Numbered from the stretch's first letter, positions 24,766 through 34,794 are shown. The stretch: DNA of 64,000 nt from Prevotella fusca JCM 17724 (GCF_001262015.1 NZ_CP012075.1:434001-498000), one strand, 5' to 3'. Program-made: numbers and translations. Notes: generated by a model not told the origin, from the sequence alone.

Positions 24766-26013
24766 ATGAACTATCCGCTTTTTATTGCTCGCAAGATATA
24801 TAACGGAGGAGACAAGACACGAAAGGTATCGAAGCCTGCCATCCGCATCGCTACAGTAGGTGTAGCAATTGGATTGGCTGTTATGATAGTGTCCGTCTGC
24901 GTTGTATTGGGCTTCAAGCACTCCATCCGTGACAAGGTAGTGGGCTTCGGAAGCCATATAACTGTGGCTAACTTCCTCACATTACAAGGTTACGAGCAGC
25001 ACCCTATCCAAATGAATGATTCACTGATTAAGGTTCTGAAGGCCGTTCCTAGTGTAAAACACGTACAGCGATACGCCTACACCCAGGGCATATTGAAGAC
25101 CGATGACGATTTCTTAGGTGTCGTACTGAAGGGTGTAGGAGCAGACTTTGATTCCACTTTCATTTATGATAATATGGTAGAGGGTAGCCTGCCTCGATTC
25201 TCTGATACGGAGAATCAACAGAAGCTGGTCATTTCCAAAACTATAGCCGATAAGCTCAATCTAAAAGTTGGACAACGGATATTTGCCTATTTCATCAACG
25301 ACCAAGGTGTCCGCACACGTAAATTTACAGTTGCAGGCGTCTATGCAACAAATATGAAGCAGTTTGATGCACAGATATGTTTTACCGACCTGTACACTGT
25401 CAACAAGCTAAACGGATGGGAAGCCGACCAATACAGCGGAGCAGAACTGCAGGTTTATGACTTCTCTCAGCTTAATCCTATATCCCTCAACGTGCTTAAT
25501 AAGGTTAAGAACACGGTTGACCATTATGGCGAGACATACTCTTCAGAGAACATAATAGAGCTGAATCCGCAGATATTCTCATGGCTTGATTTGATGGATA
25601 TGAACGTATGGATAATCCTTACACTTATGATTGCCGTAGCGGGTGTTACGATGATATCAGGTCTGTTGATTATCATTCTCGAACGCACCAAGATGATTGG
25701 TATATTGAAAGCACTTGGTTCACGGAACCGTCAGATACGCCATATCTTCCTTTGGTTTGCTACCTTTATTATTGGCAGAGGTCTGCTTGTAGGCAACATC
25801 ATAGGACTTGTCATTATCTTCTTGCAGAAGTGGACTGGAACTATAAAGCTCGACCCGCAGACTTATTATGTAAGTACCGTGCCCGTAGAGGTAAACCTTC
25901 CGCTGATTGTCGCCCTCAACTTTGCCACACTATTGGTATGTGTTGCTGTTCTGATTGCGCCAAGCTATCTCATCAGCCACATCCATCCAGCCAAGTCAAT
26001 GCACTACGAGTAA
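24766..26013 (+). CDS. ABC transporter permease, LolE/FtsX type
   Basis: MacB/FtsX-fold permease of 415 residues, as in the LolCDE lipoprotein-release system. TM1 is near residues 30-52 (IATVGVAIGLAVMIVSVCVV). A large periplasmic domain follows (about 60-270), then three TM helices at the end (WIILTLMIAVAGVTMISGLL, IFLWFATFIIGRGLL, LIVALNFATLLVCVAVL). The typical FtsX-core ILERTKMIGILKALGSRNRQ joins TM2 and TM3. No ATPase gene is adjacent. The ATG overlaps the stop of a short upstream frame (ATGA). The 44-bp repeats take the place of a normal leader. Confidence 0.92.
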   Translation: MNYPLFIARKIYNGGDKTRKVSKPAIRIATVGVAIGLAVMIVSVCVVLGFKHSIRDKVVGFGSHITVANFLTLQGYEQHPIQMNDSLIKVLKAVPSVKHVQRYAYTQGILKTDDDFLGVVLKGVGADFDSTFIYDNMVEGSLPRFSDTENQQKLVISKTIADKLNLKVGQRIFAYFINDQGVRTRKFTVAGVYATNMKQFDAQICFTDLYTVNKLNGWEADQYSGAELQVYDFSQLNPISLNVLNKVKNTVDHYGETYSSENIIELNPQIFSWLDLMDMNVWIILTLMIAVAGVTMISGLLIIILERTKMIGILKALGSRNRQIRHIFLWFATFIIGRGLLVGNIIGLVIIFLQKWTGTIKLDPQTYYVSTVPVEVNLPLIVALNFATLLVCVAVLIAPSYLISHIHPAKSMHYE

Positions 26014-26106
26014 ATAACAGAAGCCATACCTTCTGACAGAAAACTAAGTTTTGTAAATTAAAATACAAGACTTGAAAACATATAGATGGTTATTTGCATT
26101 CCAATC

Positions 26107-26227
26107 AAGGCTCAATTGACATCTTATTAAGGCTTAATTGAAGCCCGACTAAGGCTTATTTGAAGTCCAATTAAGCATCTTTTCTTGCATAACTTTATAA
26201 CCAACTGGTTTTCTGTTAGTTGCAAAG
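26107..26227 (+). repeat. 22-bp period intergenic array, copy 4, with trailing module
   Basis: Units start with AAGG at 26107, 26129 and 26151, and AAGCATC at 26173: exactly 22 bp each. TTTTCTTGCA and the CTTTATAACCAACTGG...GTTAGTTGCAAA module follow. It is 94 bp 3' of the permease gene, same orientation. From 26228 to 26694 nothing else is recognised. Confidence 0.85.
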
Positions 26228-26694
26228 GTGACTCCAAATCTGTTTTTCTTAGATTTTCAACTTATTTGAACAGCTTAGTTATGTAATAAAATTTCAGAAT
26301 CTATTTATTGCAAGAAAAAGGTAAAAGGAAATCGTAAGGGATTTCGCAAGAAAGAATATCAGTAGGGATGTACTGCTTCTGCAGCTGCATATAACATTTG
26401 TTGGAACACAAAATAATATGCTCCCTATACCGTTAGGGTATATGAATTTATATTTATCTGATTATAAAATAAATAAAACAAGGAAACTAAGCTGTCACAT
26501 TAAGGTTGTTGCTACTTTCTATAAAGAACTTATATAATGGTCAAGTAAAATTAACACATCTGTTAATAAGATTTATAAGCATAAGTAACGCTTTTACCTG
26601 TAAGGATTCCCTTAATATGATTATATGTGTAAGCATAGTGACAACCGACAATGCAGATGGGATACCACAGGACTGCATTGGCGGCTGTCAGCAA

Positions 26695-27039
26695 TTACAA
26701 CCTGTTACCTTCCTTGGGAAATACGACAGACGGCTTAAAGGTCTTTGCCTCCTCAAAATCCATCAGTGCATAGGAGATGATAATGACCACATCGCCTACA
26801 ACAACTTTCCGCGCAGCTGCACCGTTAAGACAGATGCAACCACTTCCCCGCTCACCTTTGATAATGTAAGTTTCAAATCGTTCGCCATTGTTGTTATTGA
26901 CAATCTGAACCTTCTCGCCGGCAATCAAGTTGGCAGCATCCATCAAATCCTCGTCGATCGTAATACTGCCCATATAATTAAGATTTGCTTCTGTAACTGT
27001 AGCACAGTGCAACTTGCTTTTCAAAACCTGAATTTGCAT
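26695..27039 (-). CDS. panD: Aspartate 1-decarboxylase
   Basis: It makes beta-alanine from L-aspartate for pantothenate. It has 114 residues, the normal size. Self-cleavage occurs between Gly and Ser in NYMGSITID (about residues 24-25), giving the pyruvoyl cofactor. [22 protein letters not shown] matches the family core, and Lys9 (LKSKLH) and Tyr22 are in place. It starts 8 nt after panC on the same strand. Confidence 0.96.
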   Translation of the reverse strand: MQIQVLKSKLHCATVTEANLNYMGSITIDEDLMDAANLIAGEKVQIVNNNNGERFETYIIKGERGSGCICLNGAAARKVVVGDVVIIISYALMDFEEAKTFKPSVVFPKEGNRL

Positions 27040-27047
27040 TTCTATTC

Positions 27048-27899
27048 TTATCTTCTATATTTAATATGGTCTATAAGCCGGATAGGTGTCTTTCCACAAT
27101 AAACGGTGATACATCCAACTACATACGCTTCCCACGTGTTAACCTCAAGGAGCGTATTACCATCAACAATCTCAAAATATTCAACCTCAAGCCCGTCAAC
27201 AGCATTGATGTCAGCAACAACCTTGTCATGTGTCTCTACAACGCTGTGTGTCATGGAGTATTCCACACTTTCACTCAACACTTCAAAGATTCTTGGCGCA
27301 ATGGAACGCTCATCAGCAGCCAGCAGCATATTACGCGAACTCTTTGCCAGTCCGTCAGCATCACGCACAATCGGACATTCTACGATTTCCAGCACATCTT
27401 TCATTCCTATGAAATCGACAAGACGCTTGATGACAGCTATCTGCTGCCAGTCTTTCTCACCGAAATAGGCTCTGACAGGTCGTACTATATAAAACAACCT
27501 GCTGACAACCTGACAGACGCCATTGAAGTGACCGGGACGCTTCGCCCCTTCCATCACTGTCGATTGTGGTGGAAACTCATAATGGCGATTATCAGGCTCA
27601 GGGTAGATTTCTTCGACAGAAGGTGCAAACACATAGTCCGCTCCACAATCCTCTAATAGCTGGCAATCAGCCTCTAACGTGCGAGGATAGCGCTCCAGAT
27701 CACCTTTGTCATTAAACTGGGTTGGATTAAGAAAAACGGAAACGACAGTCACGTCGTTCTCTTCAACACTTCGTTTCACAAGTGATGCGTGTCCTTCATG
27801 CAGAGCCCCCATCGTAGGAACCAATCCGACAGTCTTGTTTTCCTTGCGACAGTAAAAAAGCTCGTTCTGAAGTTCAACAATCTTTTTAAAAACTTTCAT
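27048..27899 (-). CDS. panC: Pantothenate synthetase
   Basis: It joins pantoate and beta-alanine with ATP. It has 283 residues. [17 protein letters not shown] carries the HIGH-like ATP motif (about residues 25-41). [46 protein letters not shown] and [13 protein letters not shown] are the other conserved blocks, including KMSKS-like LAKSSRN. It is the first gene of panC-panD, and its substrate beta-alanine is supplied by panD. It is divergent from the glycosyltransferase gene. Confidence 0.97.
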   Translation of the reverse strand: MKVFKKIVELQNELFYCRKENKTVGLVPTMGALHEGHASLVKRSVEENDVTVVSVFLNPTQFNDKGDLERYPRTLEADCQLLEDCGADYVFAPSVEEIYPEPDNRHYEFPPQSTVMEGAKRPGHFNGVCQVVSRLFYIVRPVRAYFGEKDWQQIAVIKRLVDFIGMKDVLEIVECPIVRDADGLAKSSRNMLLAADERSIAPRIFEVLSESVEYSMTHSVVETHDKVVADINAVDGLEVEYFEIVDGNTLLEVNTWEAYVVGCITVYCGKTPIRLIDHIKYRR

Positions 27900-28034
27900 C
27901 AGTGACTAATAATTTATCGCTGCAAAGTAACAACAAAATAATTAAATAGACGAGAATTTAATTAAATAATCTCAACGAAAGCGACTTTTTATCTGTTTTC
28001 AACTGAAAGCGAGAGCTGTCTCGTTTTTTTTTCG

Positions 28035-28110
28035 TACCTTTGCACAAAATAAGCTGCGCCCGGAAAAATGAAAACAATCATTCTTTGCGCCCGCTTGCAT
28101 TATTTGCAGA
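28035..28110 (+). promoter_or_regulatory. -7 box plus conserved leader module before GT5-like gene
   Basis: TACCTTTG (28035-28042) is followed directly by CACAAAATAAGCTGCGCCC, then GGAAAAATGAAAACAATCAT, where AATGA can pair with TCATT. It ends TTGCATTATTTGCAG. The layout is the same as at 1907, 19147 and 42708, with changed but still pairing inner stem. Confidence 0.6.
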
Positions 28111-28138
28111 AATTAAAATTCTAATATTTAAAGAATGA

Positions 28139-28948
28139 ATGGGAAAGAAAGTATTATTTGTTAATCAAGAAATCATGCCGTATGTGCCTGAAACAGAGAT
28201 GTCTCTCTATGGCTCTGAAATGCCACACAGCATGCAGGATGCTGGATTTGAAATCCGCACTTTCATGCCAAGATGGGGAAATATAAACGAACGTAGAGGA
28301 CAGCTGCATGAAGTTATCCGCCTTTCGGGGATGAATTTGATTATAGACGATACCGACCATCCACTTATTATCAAAGTGGCAAGTATTCCGCAGACACGCA
28401 TACAGGTTTATTTCATTGACAATGAAGATTATTTCCAGAAACGTCCTGCCATGACAAAGGATGAACTGGGTAATGACTATCCAGACAACGGTGAGCGTGC
28501 CATTTTCTTTGCACGAGGTGTCCTGGAAACGGTCAAGAAGCTGAGATGGACTCCTGATGTAATTCACTGTCAGGGATGGATGTCATCCGTTATCCCGTTT
28601 TATGTAAAGACCGCTTACAAGGATGAGCCACAGTTTGCTAACTCCAAGGTAGTGACTTCAATCTTCGCAGAGCAGCCACAGAACAGCCTGGGTACGAACT
28701 TCAAGCACTGTCTGGAGTTCCGCGAGGCAAAGGCAAAACACCTGAAGAAGTATGGTGATGACTTTGACTTCATGGAATTGGGTAAACTGGCTATCGACTA
28801 CTCTGATGGAGTAATCGGTACAAGCAACAAAGCAAGCACAGGACTTGTCGACTATGCCAAGAGCAATGACAAACAACTCCTGGAGCATGCCATTGATGAT
28901 GCGGAATTAAAGGAAAAGTATTCAGAGTTTTACAATAAACTGTTCTGA
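28139..28948 (+). CDS. Glycogen/starch synthase-like (GT5) catalytic domain protein
   Basis: It has 269 residues, about the N-terminal half of a GT5 glycogen synthase (GT-B fold). MGKKVLFVNQEIMPYVPET at the start matches the family's EI-P--K/E loop, though the K of the ADP-glucose-binding KxGGL motif is not present. Further on are NGERAIFFARGVLE and PDVIHCQGWMSSVIPFYVK, the family's D-x-H-C-x-G/D-W. The C-terminal nucleotide-binding Rossmann domain is missing, so whether it is an active synthase is doubtful. It lies between panC and a DUF4270 gene, a grouping I recall from other Bacteroidales. Confidence 0.8.
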   Translation: MGKKVLFVNQEIMPYVPETEMSLYGSEMPHSMQDAGFEIRTFMPRWGNINERRGQLHEVIRLSGMNLIIDDTDHPLIIKVASIPQTRIQVYFIDNEDYFQKRPAMTKDELGNDYPDNGERAIFFARGVLETVKKLRWTPDVIHCQGWMSSVIPFYVKTAYKDEPQFANSKVVTSIFAEQPQNSLGTNFKHCLEFREAKAKHLKKYGDDFDFMELGKLAIDYSDGVIGTSNKASTGLVDYAKSNDKQLLEHAIDDAELKEKYSEFYNKLF

Positions 28949-28980
28949 GTTTCTCAGGATTTTTACAAGAAAAGTTCTAA

Positions 28981-30426
28981 ATGAGAAGAAAAATCATTGC
29001 AGCTTGTATGTTTGCAGCCTGCCTCGGCATTGTATCGTGTGATGATACAACTAATTCACTTGGAGGCTCGCTGATTGACAATGGTGACAAGCTTTCCATA
29101 AAAGCAGATACCTTCAGCGTTGCATCTGAAACTATGCTTGCCGGCAGAGTTGTTGCACGCTCTGCAACAGGTTATTTAGGAAGAATGGATGACCCGGAAA
29201 CGATGACAACTGTTACGGGTAACCTGATGTCACAGTTCCACGTGCTGAGTAATTATGAATTGCCTGCAAAGGATTCTATCATGAGCCGTGATGTTAACAA
29301 CGAGATTATTGCTGACTCATGTGACATAAGATTGTATTACAGCACTTACTATGGCGATTCACTCAGCCAGTTGAAACTGACCGCATATGAGCTTGCTAAA
29401 CCTGTAGAGGAAGGTAAGGCTTATTATTCCGATTTCGACCCTGAGGCAAAAGGATATATCCGTACAGCAGCCAAAGGAGGTATAGCAGAGAAGCGTTCTT
29501 TTACTTTGACAGACCACACAGAGGCTGACAGCATCAGAAAAAAGAAAGGTTATAATCGCAATATTATTATCCGTCTAAACAAACAATACAAAGACAAAAG
29601 CGGTGTAACATACAACAATTACGGTACTTACCTCCTTCGCAAATATCAGCAGAACCCAGGTGCATTCCGTAATGCCTATCGTTTCCTGCATGAAATCTGT
29701 CCAGGCTTCTATTTCAAGATAGATGGAGGTTCGGGAGCAATGGCACACATTCAGATGGCACAGCTGAATATTTACTTCAAACATAAGCAAAAAGGCAAGG
29801 TAACGGAGATTTCAACTAACTTTGTAAGCACTGAAGAGGTCTTGCAATTGACGAATTTCTCCAATGACAACACCCGTCTGCAACAGTTAGCAAGTGAATC
29901 GGGGCATACCTACCTCAAGACGCCAGCAGGAATGTTTACCAAACTGACATTGCCGATGTCTGACATTATGGCAGGACATACGAAAGACTCTATAAACTCG
30001 GCTAAAATCGTACTCTATCGGGAAAACAACAGCTCTGCATCCAACTACCTGTTTGGAATACCAAAGAATGTTCTGATGGTATCGGCAGACAGCCTGCAGT
30101 CATTCTTTGAGAACAACCGTCTGCCAGATAACAAGACATCGTTCCTTGCTACTTATAATAGTACAATGAATGCATACGTATTCAACAATATCTCTGGTAT
30201 TATCAACCTCTTCTCCCATAACAAGTCTATGCCTGCATGGGGTAAAGTTGTAATTGTACCAGTTGACCTGCAGACCGTGACACAAGGTTCTGGCAATAAT
30301 AAGCAGGTAAAGGTGACGAAGGTTTCTCATGACATGGGGCTCTCCAGCACCAAACTGCTTGGAAATACGGCAAATGGAAAGAACATTCTGATTTCTGTTA
30401 TATACGGTAAATTTAATGGCAGATAA
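28981..30426 (+). CDS. DUF4270 domain lipoprotein
   Basis: It has 481 residues and an N-terminal lipoprotein signal (AACMFAACLGIVSC, Cys about residue 20). The mature part starts DDTTNSLGGSLIDNGDKL, typical of DUF4270. It is mostly beta-rich with no transmembrane segment, so an outer-membrane-anchored or surface protein of unknown function. It starts 32 nt after the GT5-like gene and overlaps the next small gene by 11 nt, so the three are likely one unit. Confidence 0.82.
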   Translation: MRRKIIAACMFAACLGIVSCDDTTNSLGGSLIDNGDKLSIKADTFSVASETMLAGRVVARSATGYLGRMDDPETMTTVTGNLMSQFHVLSNYELPAKDSIMSRDVNNEIIADSCDIRLYYSTYYGDSLSQLKLTAYELAKPVEEGKAYYSDFDPEAKGYIRTAAKGGIAEKRSFTLTDHTEADSIRKKKGYNRNIIIRLNKQYKDKSGVTYNNYGTYLLRKYQQNPGAFRNAYRFLHEICPGFYFKIDGGSGAMAHIQMAQLNIYFKHKQKGKVTEISTNFVSTEEVLQLTNFSNDNTRLQQLASESGHTYLKTPAGMFTKLTLPMSDIMAGHTKDSINSAKIVLYRENNSSASNYLFGIPKNVLMVSADSLQSFFENNRLPDNKTSFLATYNSTMNAYVFNNISGIINLFSHNKSMPAWGKVVIVPVDLQTVTQGSGNNKQVKVTKVSHDMGLSSTKLLGNTANGKNILISVIYGKFNGR

Positions 30427-30547
30427 CTTCTTAGAGCATCATCGCGAAGAATATGAACAGCGCAAGGCAGCCTGGCTTCGCAAGAAGAAACATCTTGGAC
30501 GTCAGCCTAAAGTCAGACTACAAAAACCTGATGATGAGGCATTATGA
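30416..30547 (+). CDS. Small conserved charged protein, 43 residues
   Basis: ATG at 30416 lies inside the end of the DUF4270 gene (11-nt overlap) and the frame ends TGA at 30547. The product begins MADNFLEHHREEYEQRKAAW and ends QKPDDEAL; it is highly charged and probably helical. Small proteins starting MADNFLE are recalled from other Bacteroidales; function unknown. The overlap suggests translational coupling, and a terminator follows 15 nt later. Confidence 0.65.
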   Translation: MADNFLEHHREEYEQRKAAWLRKKKHLGRQPKVRLQKPDDEAL

Positions 30548-30561
30548 AAGAATATAAATGT

Positions 30562-30607
30562 AGAATCGGACTTACAACATGCGTGTATGTCCGATTCTTT
30601 TGCTTTT
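30562..30607 (+). terminator. Intrinsic terminator
   Basis: AGAATCGGAC (30562-30571) pairs perfectly with GTCCGATTCT (30589-30598), followed by TTTGCTTTT. It ends the GT5/DUF4270/small-protein unit before clpC. Confidence 0.8.
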
Positions 30608-30683
30608 GGCACACCTTTTGTTTATAAACACCTACTAATACTGGACATATTGTCCATATATAAAAGTAAAGAAAGGTTAGGAT

Positions 30684-33227
30684 ATGATGAATCAATTTTC
30701 CCCAAAGGTCTCGGAAATACTTTCATTCAGCAGAGAGGAAGCGGAGCGGCTGACAAGCAAGTCGGTTGCCCCAGAGCATATTATGCTCGCCATTCTGCGA
30801 GAGAAGTCGGGACCAGTCTGGGAACTTTTCAACCAATGTAAAGTTGATATTGACAACCTCAAGAAAGAAATAGAAAAGAAGATACAGGAGCAAACAACAG
30901 AATCTTCAGCGTCAGTTCCCGATATGCTCTTGAACGAACAGGCTAACAACATCTTGAAACTGGCTGTCCTTGAAGCTCGTTTACAGCATACACAGACAGT
31001 GGATATTATCCATCTCTTCCTCGCTATCCTGCACGACTCTTCAAACAATGGTGCAAAAATGGTACTGGAGGACAGTGGATTCAACTATAACAACGCAATA
31101 TCGATGTTACAACAACACGCAAACCAGCCAAAGAATGGTATTGGCATGGCTGATGAGGACGAAATGGATGACGACATGATGTCTTCATCTGCATCATCTT
31201 CTGGAAGTAATGCAAAGACAACACAGGCACCCCGTACGAAGTCTAAAACGCCAGTACTTGACAGTTTTGGAACTGACCTTACACAAGCTGCTGCCGATGG
31301 AAAGCTCGATCCTGTAGTAGGAAGAGAGAACGAAATCATGCGTGTAAGTGAGATTCTCGGACGAAGAAAGAAGAATAATCCAATTCTAATCGGTGAACCT
31401 GGTGTTGGCAAGAGTGCTATAGTTGAGGGGCTTGCACAGCTTATCATGAAGCACCTCACCTCTCCCATCCTCTTTGACAAACGTGTCATCACGCTCGACT
31501 TGACAGCTGTGGTTGCTGGTACGAAATATCGTGGTCAATTTGAGGAGCGTATCCGTGCGTTGATTAAAGAAATTGAGCAGAACCCTGACATCATTATTTT
31601 CATAGATGAGATTCACACGCTGATTGGTGCTGGCTCTTCACCTGGTTCAATGGATGCAGCTAACATCCTGAAACCAGCTTTGGCAAGGGGAACAATACAG
31701 TGTATTGGTGCAACAACCTTGGACGAGTACCGTAATTCAATTGAGAAAGATGGAGCCTTGGAGCGTCGTTTCCAGAAGGTACAGGTTGAGCCGACCACAG
31801 TTGAGGAGACACTGCAGATTCTTCAAAATATCAAAGACCGCTATGAAGCGCATCATCATGTAAGCTATACAGAAGATGCACTGAAGGCTTGTGTGAAGTA
31901 TGCAGAAAGATATATTACAGACAGATTCTTCCCAGACAAGGCGATAGATATTATTGACGAGGCAGGTTCACGTATCCATCTGCAGCACGTTAAGGTGCCG
32001 CAGGCTATCCTGGATATTCAGAAAGAGATTGAAATGGCACAGGATAAGAAGCAGGCTGCCGTGAAGAACCAGAACTTTGAACTGGCTGCAAGTTTCCGTG
32101 ACAAGCAGACTGAACTTGAACAGAAGCTCAAGGATGAACAGGAGAAATGGCAGAAGGGAGACTCTGAAGACAAGGTTGAAATCAGTGAAGAAGACATCGC
32201 TGACGTTGTTTCAATGATGACGGGCGTGCCTGTACAGCGTATGAAGGAAGCTGAAGGTGTCCGGCTGAAGAATATGGACGCAGAACTGAAGCTGGTTGTC
32301 ATTGCACAGGATGCCGCCATAGACAAGATGGTAAAGGCTATCCAGCGTAATCGTGTAGGACTGAAAGACCCTAACCACCCCATCGGTGCCTTTATGTTCT
32401 TAGGTCCTACAGGTGTTGGTAAGACTTATCTTGCCAAGCGACTTGCAGAGATGATGTTCGGTTCTTCAAAAGCATTGATTCGCATTGATATGAGCGAATA
32501 TACCGAAAGCTTCAATACTTCACGCCTTGTTGGTGCACCTCCGGGCTATGTAGGCTATGAGGAAGGCGGACAGCTGACGGAGAAGGTACGTCGCCATCCC
32601 TACTCTATCGTCTTGCTTGACGAGATAGAGAAGGCTCACGGTAATGTATTCAACATGCTTCTGCAGGTGCTTGATGAAGGTAGATTGACTGATGGAAACG
32701 GACGATTGATAGACTTCCGCAATACGGTAATTATCATGACATCAAATGCAGGTACACGCCAGCTGAAGGAGTTCGGACAGGGTGTTGGTTTCAAGGCAGC
32801 AAGTTTGAACGGTCTATCACAGAGTGAGGGCGATAAGGAACGTGCACGTGCCATTATCCAGAAGAGTCTTAGCAAGCAGTTCGCACCAGAGTTTCTCAAC
32901 CGTTTGGACGAGATTATCACCTTCGACCAGCTGGACCTCGAGGCTATCAAAAAGATTATTAACATTGAACTCAAGGGTTTGTTCAAGCGTGTGCATGAAC
33001 TGGGCTACGAGATGGAGATAACGGATGAAGCCAAGGAGTTTGTTGCTACCAAGGGTTATGACGTTCAGTTTGGTGCTCGTCCATTGAAGCGTGCTATCCA
33101 AAACCATATCGAGGATGGACTGAGCGAACTGATTCTCTCAGGCAATATAAAGGCTGGTGATACTATCAAGATAACGAAAGAGAAAGACTGTGAGAAGTTG
33201 AAGTTTGAAGTGGTTTCAGCTGAATAA
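30684..33227 (+). CDS. clpC: ATP-dependent Clp protease ATP-binding subunit ClpC
   Basis: AAA+ unfoldase that feeds proteins to ClpP in the cytoplasm. It has 847 residues; ATG codons at 30684 and 30687 are both possible starts. The N-terminal Clp_N domain covers about 1-150. AAA-1 has Walker [10 protein letters not shown] (about 240) and Walker [11 protein letters not shown]. The UVR-like middle segment ([22 protein letters not shown]) separates ClpC from ClpA and ClpB. AAA-2 has Walker A GPTGVGKT (about 577), [12 protein letters not shown] and the C-terminal [20 protein letters not shown] Ser/Ala-rich linker (about residues 163-185, [10 protein letters not shown]) is a lineage feature. Confidence 0.95.
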   Translation: MMNQFSPKVSEILSFSREEAERLTSKSVAPEHIMLAILREKSGPVWELFNQCKVDIDNLKKEIEKKIQEQTTESSASVPDMLLNEQANNILKLAVLEARLQHTQTVDIIHLFLAILHDSSNNGAKMVLEDSGFNYNNAISMLQQHANQPKNGIGMADEDEMDDDMMSSSASSSGSNAKTTQAPRTKSKTPVLDSFGTDLTQAAADGKLDPVVGRENEIMRVSEILGRRKKNNPILIGEPGVGKSAIVEGLAQLIMKHLTSPILFDKRVITLDLTAVVAGTKYRGQFEERIRALIKEIEQNPDIIIFIDEIHTLIGAGSSPGSMDAANILKPALARGTIQCIGATTLDEYRNSIEKDGALERRFQKVQVEPTTVEETLQILQNIKDRYEAHHHVSYTEDALKACVKYAERYITDRFFPDKAIDIIDEAGSRIHLQHVKVPQAILDIQKEIEMAQDKKQAAVKNQNFELAASFRDKQTELEQKLKDEQEKWQKGDSEDKVEISEEDIADVVSMMTGVPVQRMKEAEGVRLKNMDAELKLVVIAQDAAIDKMVKAIQRNRVGLKDPNHPIGAFMFLGPTGVGKTYLAKRLAEMMFGSSKALIRIDMSEYTESFNTSRLVGAPPGYVGYEEGGQLTEKVRRHPYSIVLLDEIEKAHGNVFNMLLQVLDEGRLTDGNGRLIDFRNTVIIMTSNAGTRQLKEFGQGVGFKAASLNGLSQSEGDKERARAIIQKSLSKQFAPEFLNRLDEIITFDQLDLEAIKKIINIELKGLFKRVHELGYEMEITDEAKEFVATKGYDVQFGARPLKRAIQNHIEDGLSELILSGNIKAGDTIKITKEKDCEKLKFEVVSAE

Positions 33228-33306
33228 CATCAAAGTGTTAGAGAATATCTTACCGTATTCTCACAAAGAATGTCATAAAAAATTCATTCTTCAAGATGAA
33301 TTGATG

Positions 33307-33404
33307 CTTACTTACATTCCAATTAAGCCTTAATTGACGTTCAATAGATGCTTAATTGGAGCCTAAAAGGTGCTTAGTTGCAGTCCAACTAAGCACCTTT
33401 TCTT
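33307..33404 (+). repeat. 22-bp period intergenic array, copy 5, ending in terminator hairpin
   Basis: Half-sites start at 33307, 33329, 33351 and 33373, with the closing AAG at 33391: all exactly 22 bp. The last unit is GGTGCTTAGTTG-CAGTC-CAACTAAGCACC, a perfect 12-bp dyad followed by TTTTCTTATG, a good intrinsic terminator. It lies 80 bp 3' of clpC, same orientation, and touches the end of the IS66 gene. Confidence 0.88.
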
Positions 33405-34794
33405 ATGCTGTTTTAGCTGTTTCTACAATCGAATGAAGTTCAAGAAAAGCGTCTGCTCCGAAGTCGGAACGAAATGTACATGAGTTCTTCAGTTTGATTT
33501 TCAGCTTGCGTATTCCCCGTTCGCTTCCATTATTGTCAGAGGGTATCATCGGATTTTCAAGGAAACTGAAAATGTAGTCTCTGCATTTGACCAGGCCTTT
33601 TTTGAACGTAATGAACTTTTTACCAAGCCCCTCTATATTCTGTTTGAGTAGATTGTCTAAACGCCGGGTCCATGACACCTTGTCTATGACGTCGTTCGGA
33701 TTGGCGTTCCGCTCGTGAATGGCTTCACGGAACAGACTGGTTACTTTCCCGGACCACTCCTGCTCGGTGTTCAACTCTGAAAGATATTGCAGTTCGCGAA
33801 GCAAGTGGGCAAGACATACCTGATGATTGAGGAAATGGAGTGCAAAGTATGCGCTATGGCGGTCAGTAACGGCAGTCATTCGTTCCAAGCTGTCGCCAAA
33901 CCTGTCTGCCAATACCTTCGATCCTCTTCCATCAGCACGGAAAAGCAGTGTGTAATAAACTGTCTGTGCTATCCAGGCCCAATCGGGTCTTTTGTTACAG
34001 TACAAGCCACTCTCATCGAAACCAAATACTGCTGATGACTTGATATGTTCTTTGATCTTATCAATCACGGGGTGCGCATTTCTCCTTGCCTCATTCACCC
34101 GGTTCACCAGCGAGCCTTCACTTGGAGTGAGACCGAATACCTCACGCAAAAGACTTGCTATACGACCGTATGGAAGAAATTGCACGACACTCAGATAAAC
34201 CACCAGAGCCTTTACGCTTGAATCATATACCACGTTGTCTGACCGCCGTCCCGGTGCCGTCCGAATACGTTCGCCACAGTTCTTGCATACCATCATACAG
34301 TGTCGGATTTCCTTGATTACGGGCTTGAACTCTGGAATGGAAATAACCTGAGTCACATAATCAAGTACACGCTCTGCGCCTGACAAAGATTCTCCGCAAC
34401 GAGTGCAATAGTCAGGTACCTCATCGATTGTCTCGTCAGGTGCGGAAGAGCAAGACAACTTATGCCCATCATGTCCCTTTTGTCCCCCCGGCTTCTTACC
34501 ACTTGGCTTACGGAGGCTTCCTGTTCTTCTGACAACCTCATCCTTCATACGCTCCTTGCCTGGCGGAGTGCTGCTGTTATTAGAGTTCTTGTCGGGGGCT
34601 TCATACTTGGCCAAGCGTTCCCGTAAGTTTGTAAGTTCCGTGTCTTTCTTGCGGATTTGGAGGTTCAGAGCATTTATGTTACGGTTCAATTTGACATTCT
34701 CGGCATACTGCCGGTTGACAGTTTCACGCAACAACCGCATCTCTTCCGTCATGTCTTGTAACACTTTTGATATGTCCGTAACTTGCTCTTTCAT
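33403..34794 (-). CDS. IS66 family transposase (TnpC)
   Basis: DDE transposase of 463 residues from MKEQVTDISKVL (34794); a longer frame to 34830 is open. An N-terminal coiled coil of about 70 residues is followed by SSTPPGKERMK and KPGGQKGHDGHKL. A zinc-finger-like CTRCGESL...CKNCGERI follows, then the catalytic blocks FGFDESGLYCNKR, TDRHSAYFAL and MIPSDNNGSERGIRKLK. The C-terminus (LHSIVETAKTA) stops inside the flank of the 22-bp array and looks short for the family, where extra residues usually follow. No tnpA, tnpB or terminal repeats were found. Confidence 0.88.
   Translation of the reverse strand: MKEQVTDISKVLQDMTEEMRLLRETVNRQYAENVKLNRNINALNLQIRKKDTELTNLRERLAKYEAPDKNSNNSSTPPGKERMKDEVVRRTGSLRKPSGKKPGGQKGHDGHKLSCSSAPDETIDEVPDYCTRCGESLSGAERVLDYVTQVISIPEFKPVIKEIRHCMMVCKNCGERIRTAPGRRSDNVVYDSSVKALVVYLSVVQFLPYGRIASLLREVFGLTPSEGSLVNRVNEARRNAHPVIDKIKEHIKSSAVFGFDESGLYCNKRPDWAWIAQTVYYTLLFRADGRGSKVLADRFGDSLERMTAVTDRHSAYFALHFLNHQVCLAHLLRELQYLSELNTEQEWSGKVTSLFREAIHERNANPNDVIDKVSWTRRLDNLLKQNIEGLGKKFITFKKGLVKCRDYIFSFLENPMIPSDNNGSERGIRKLKIKLKNSCTFRSDFGADAFLELHSIVETAKTA

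Noticed and set aside
26506..27102. Long plus-strand frame opposite panD
   Set aside because: It lies antisense to panD and panC and has no resemblance to a protein; it is a shadow frame.
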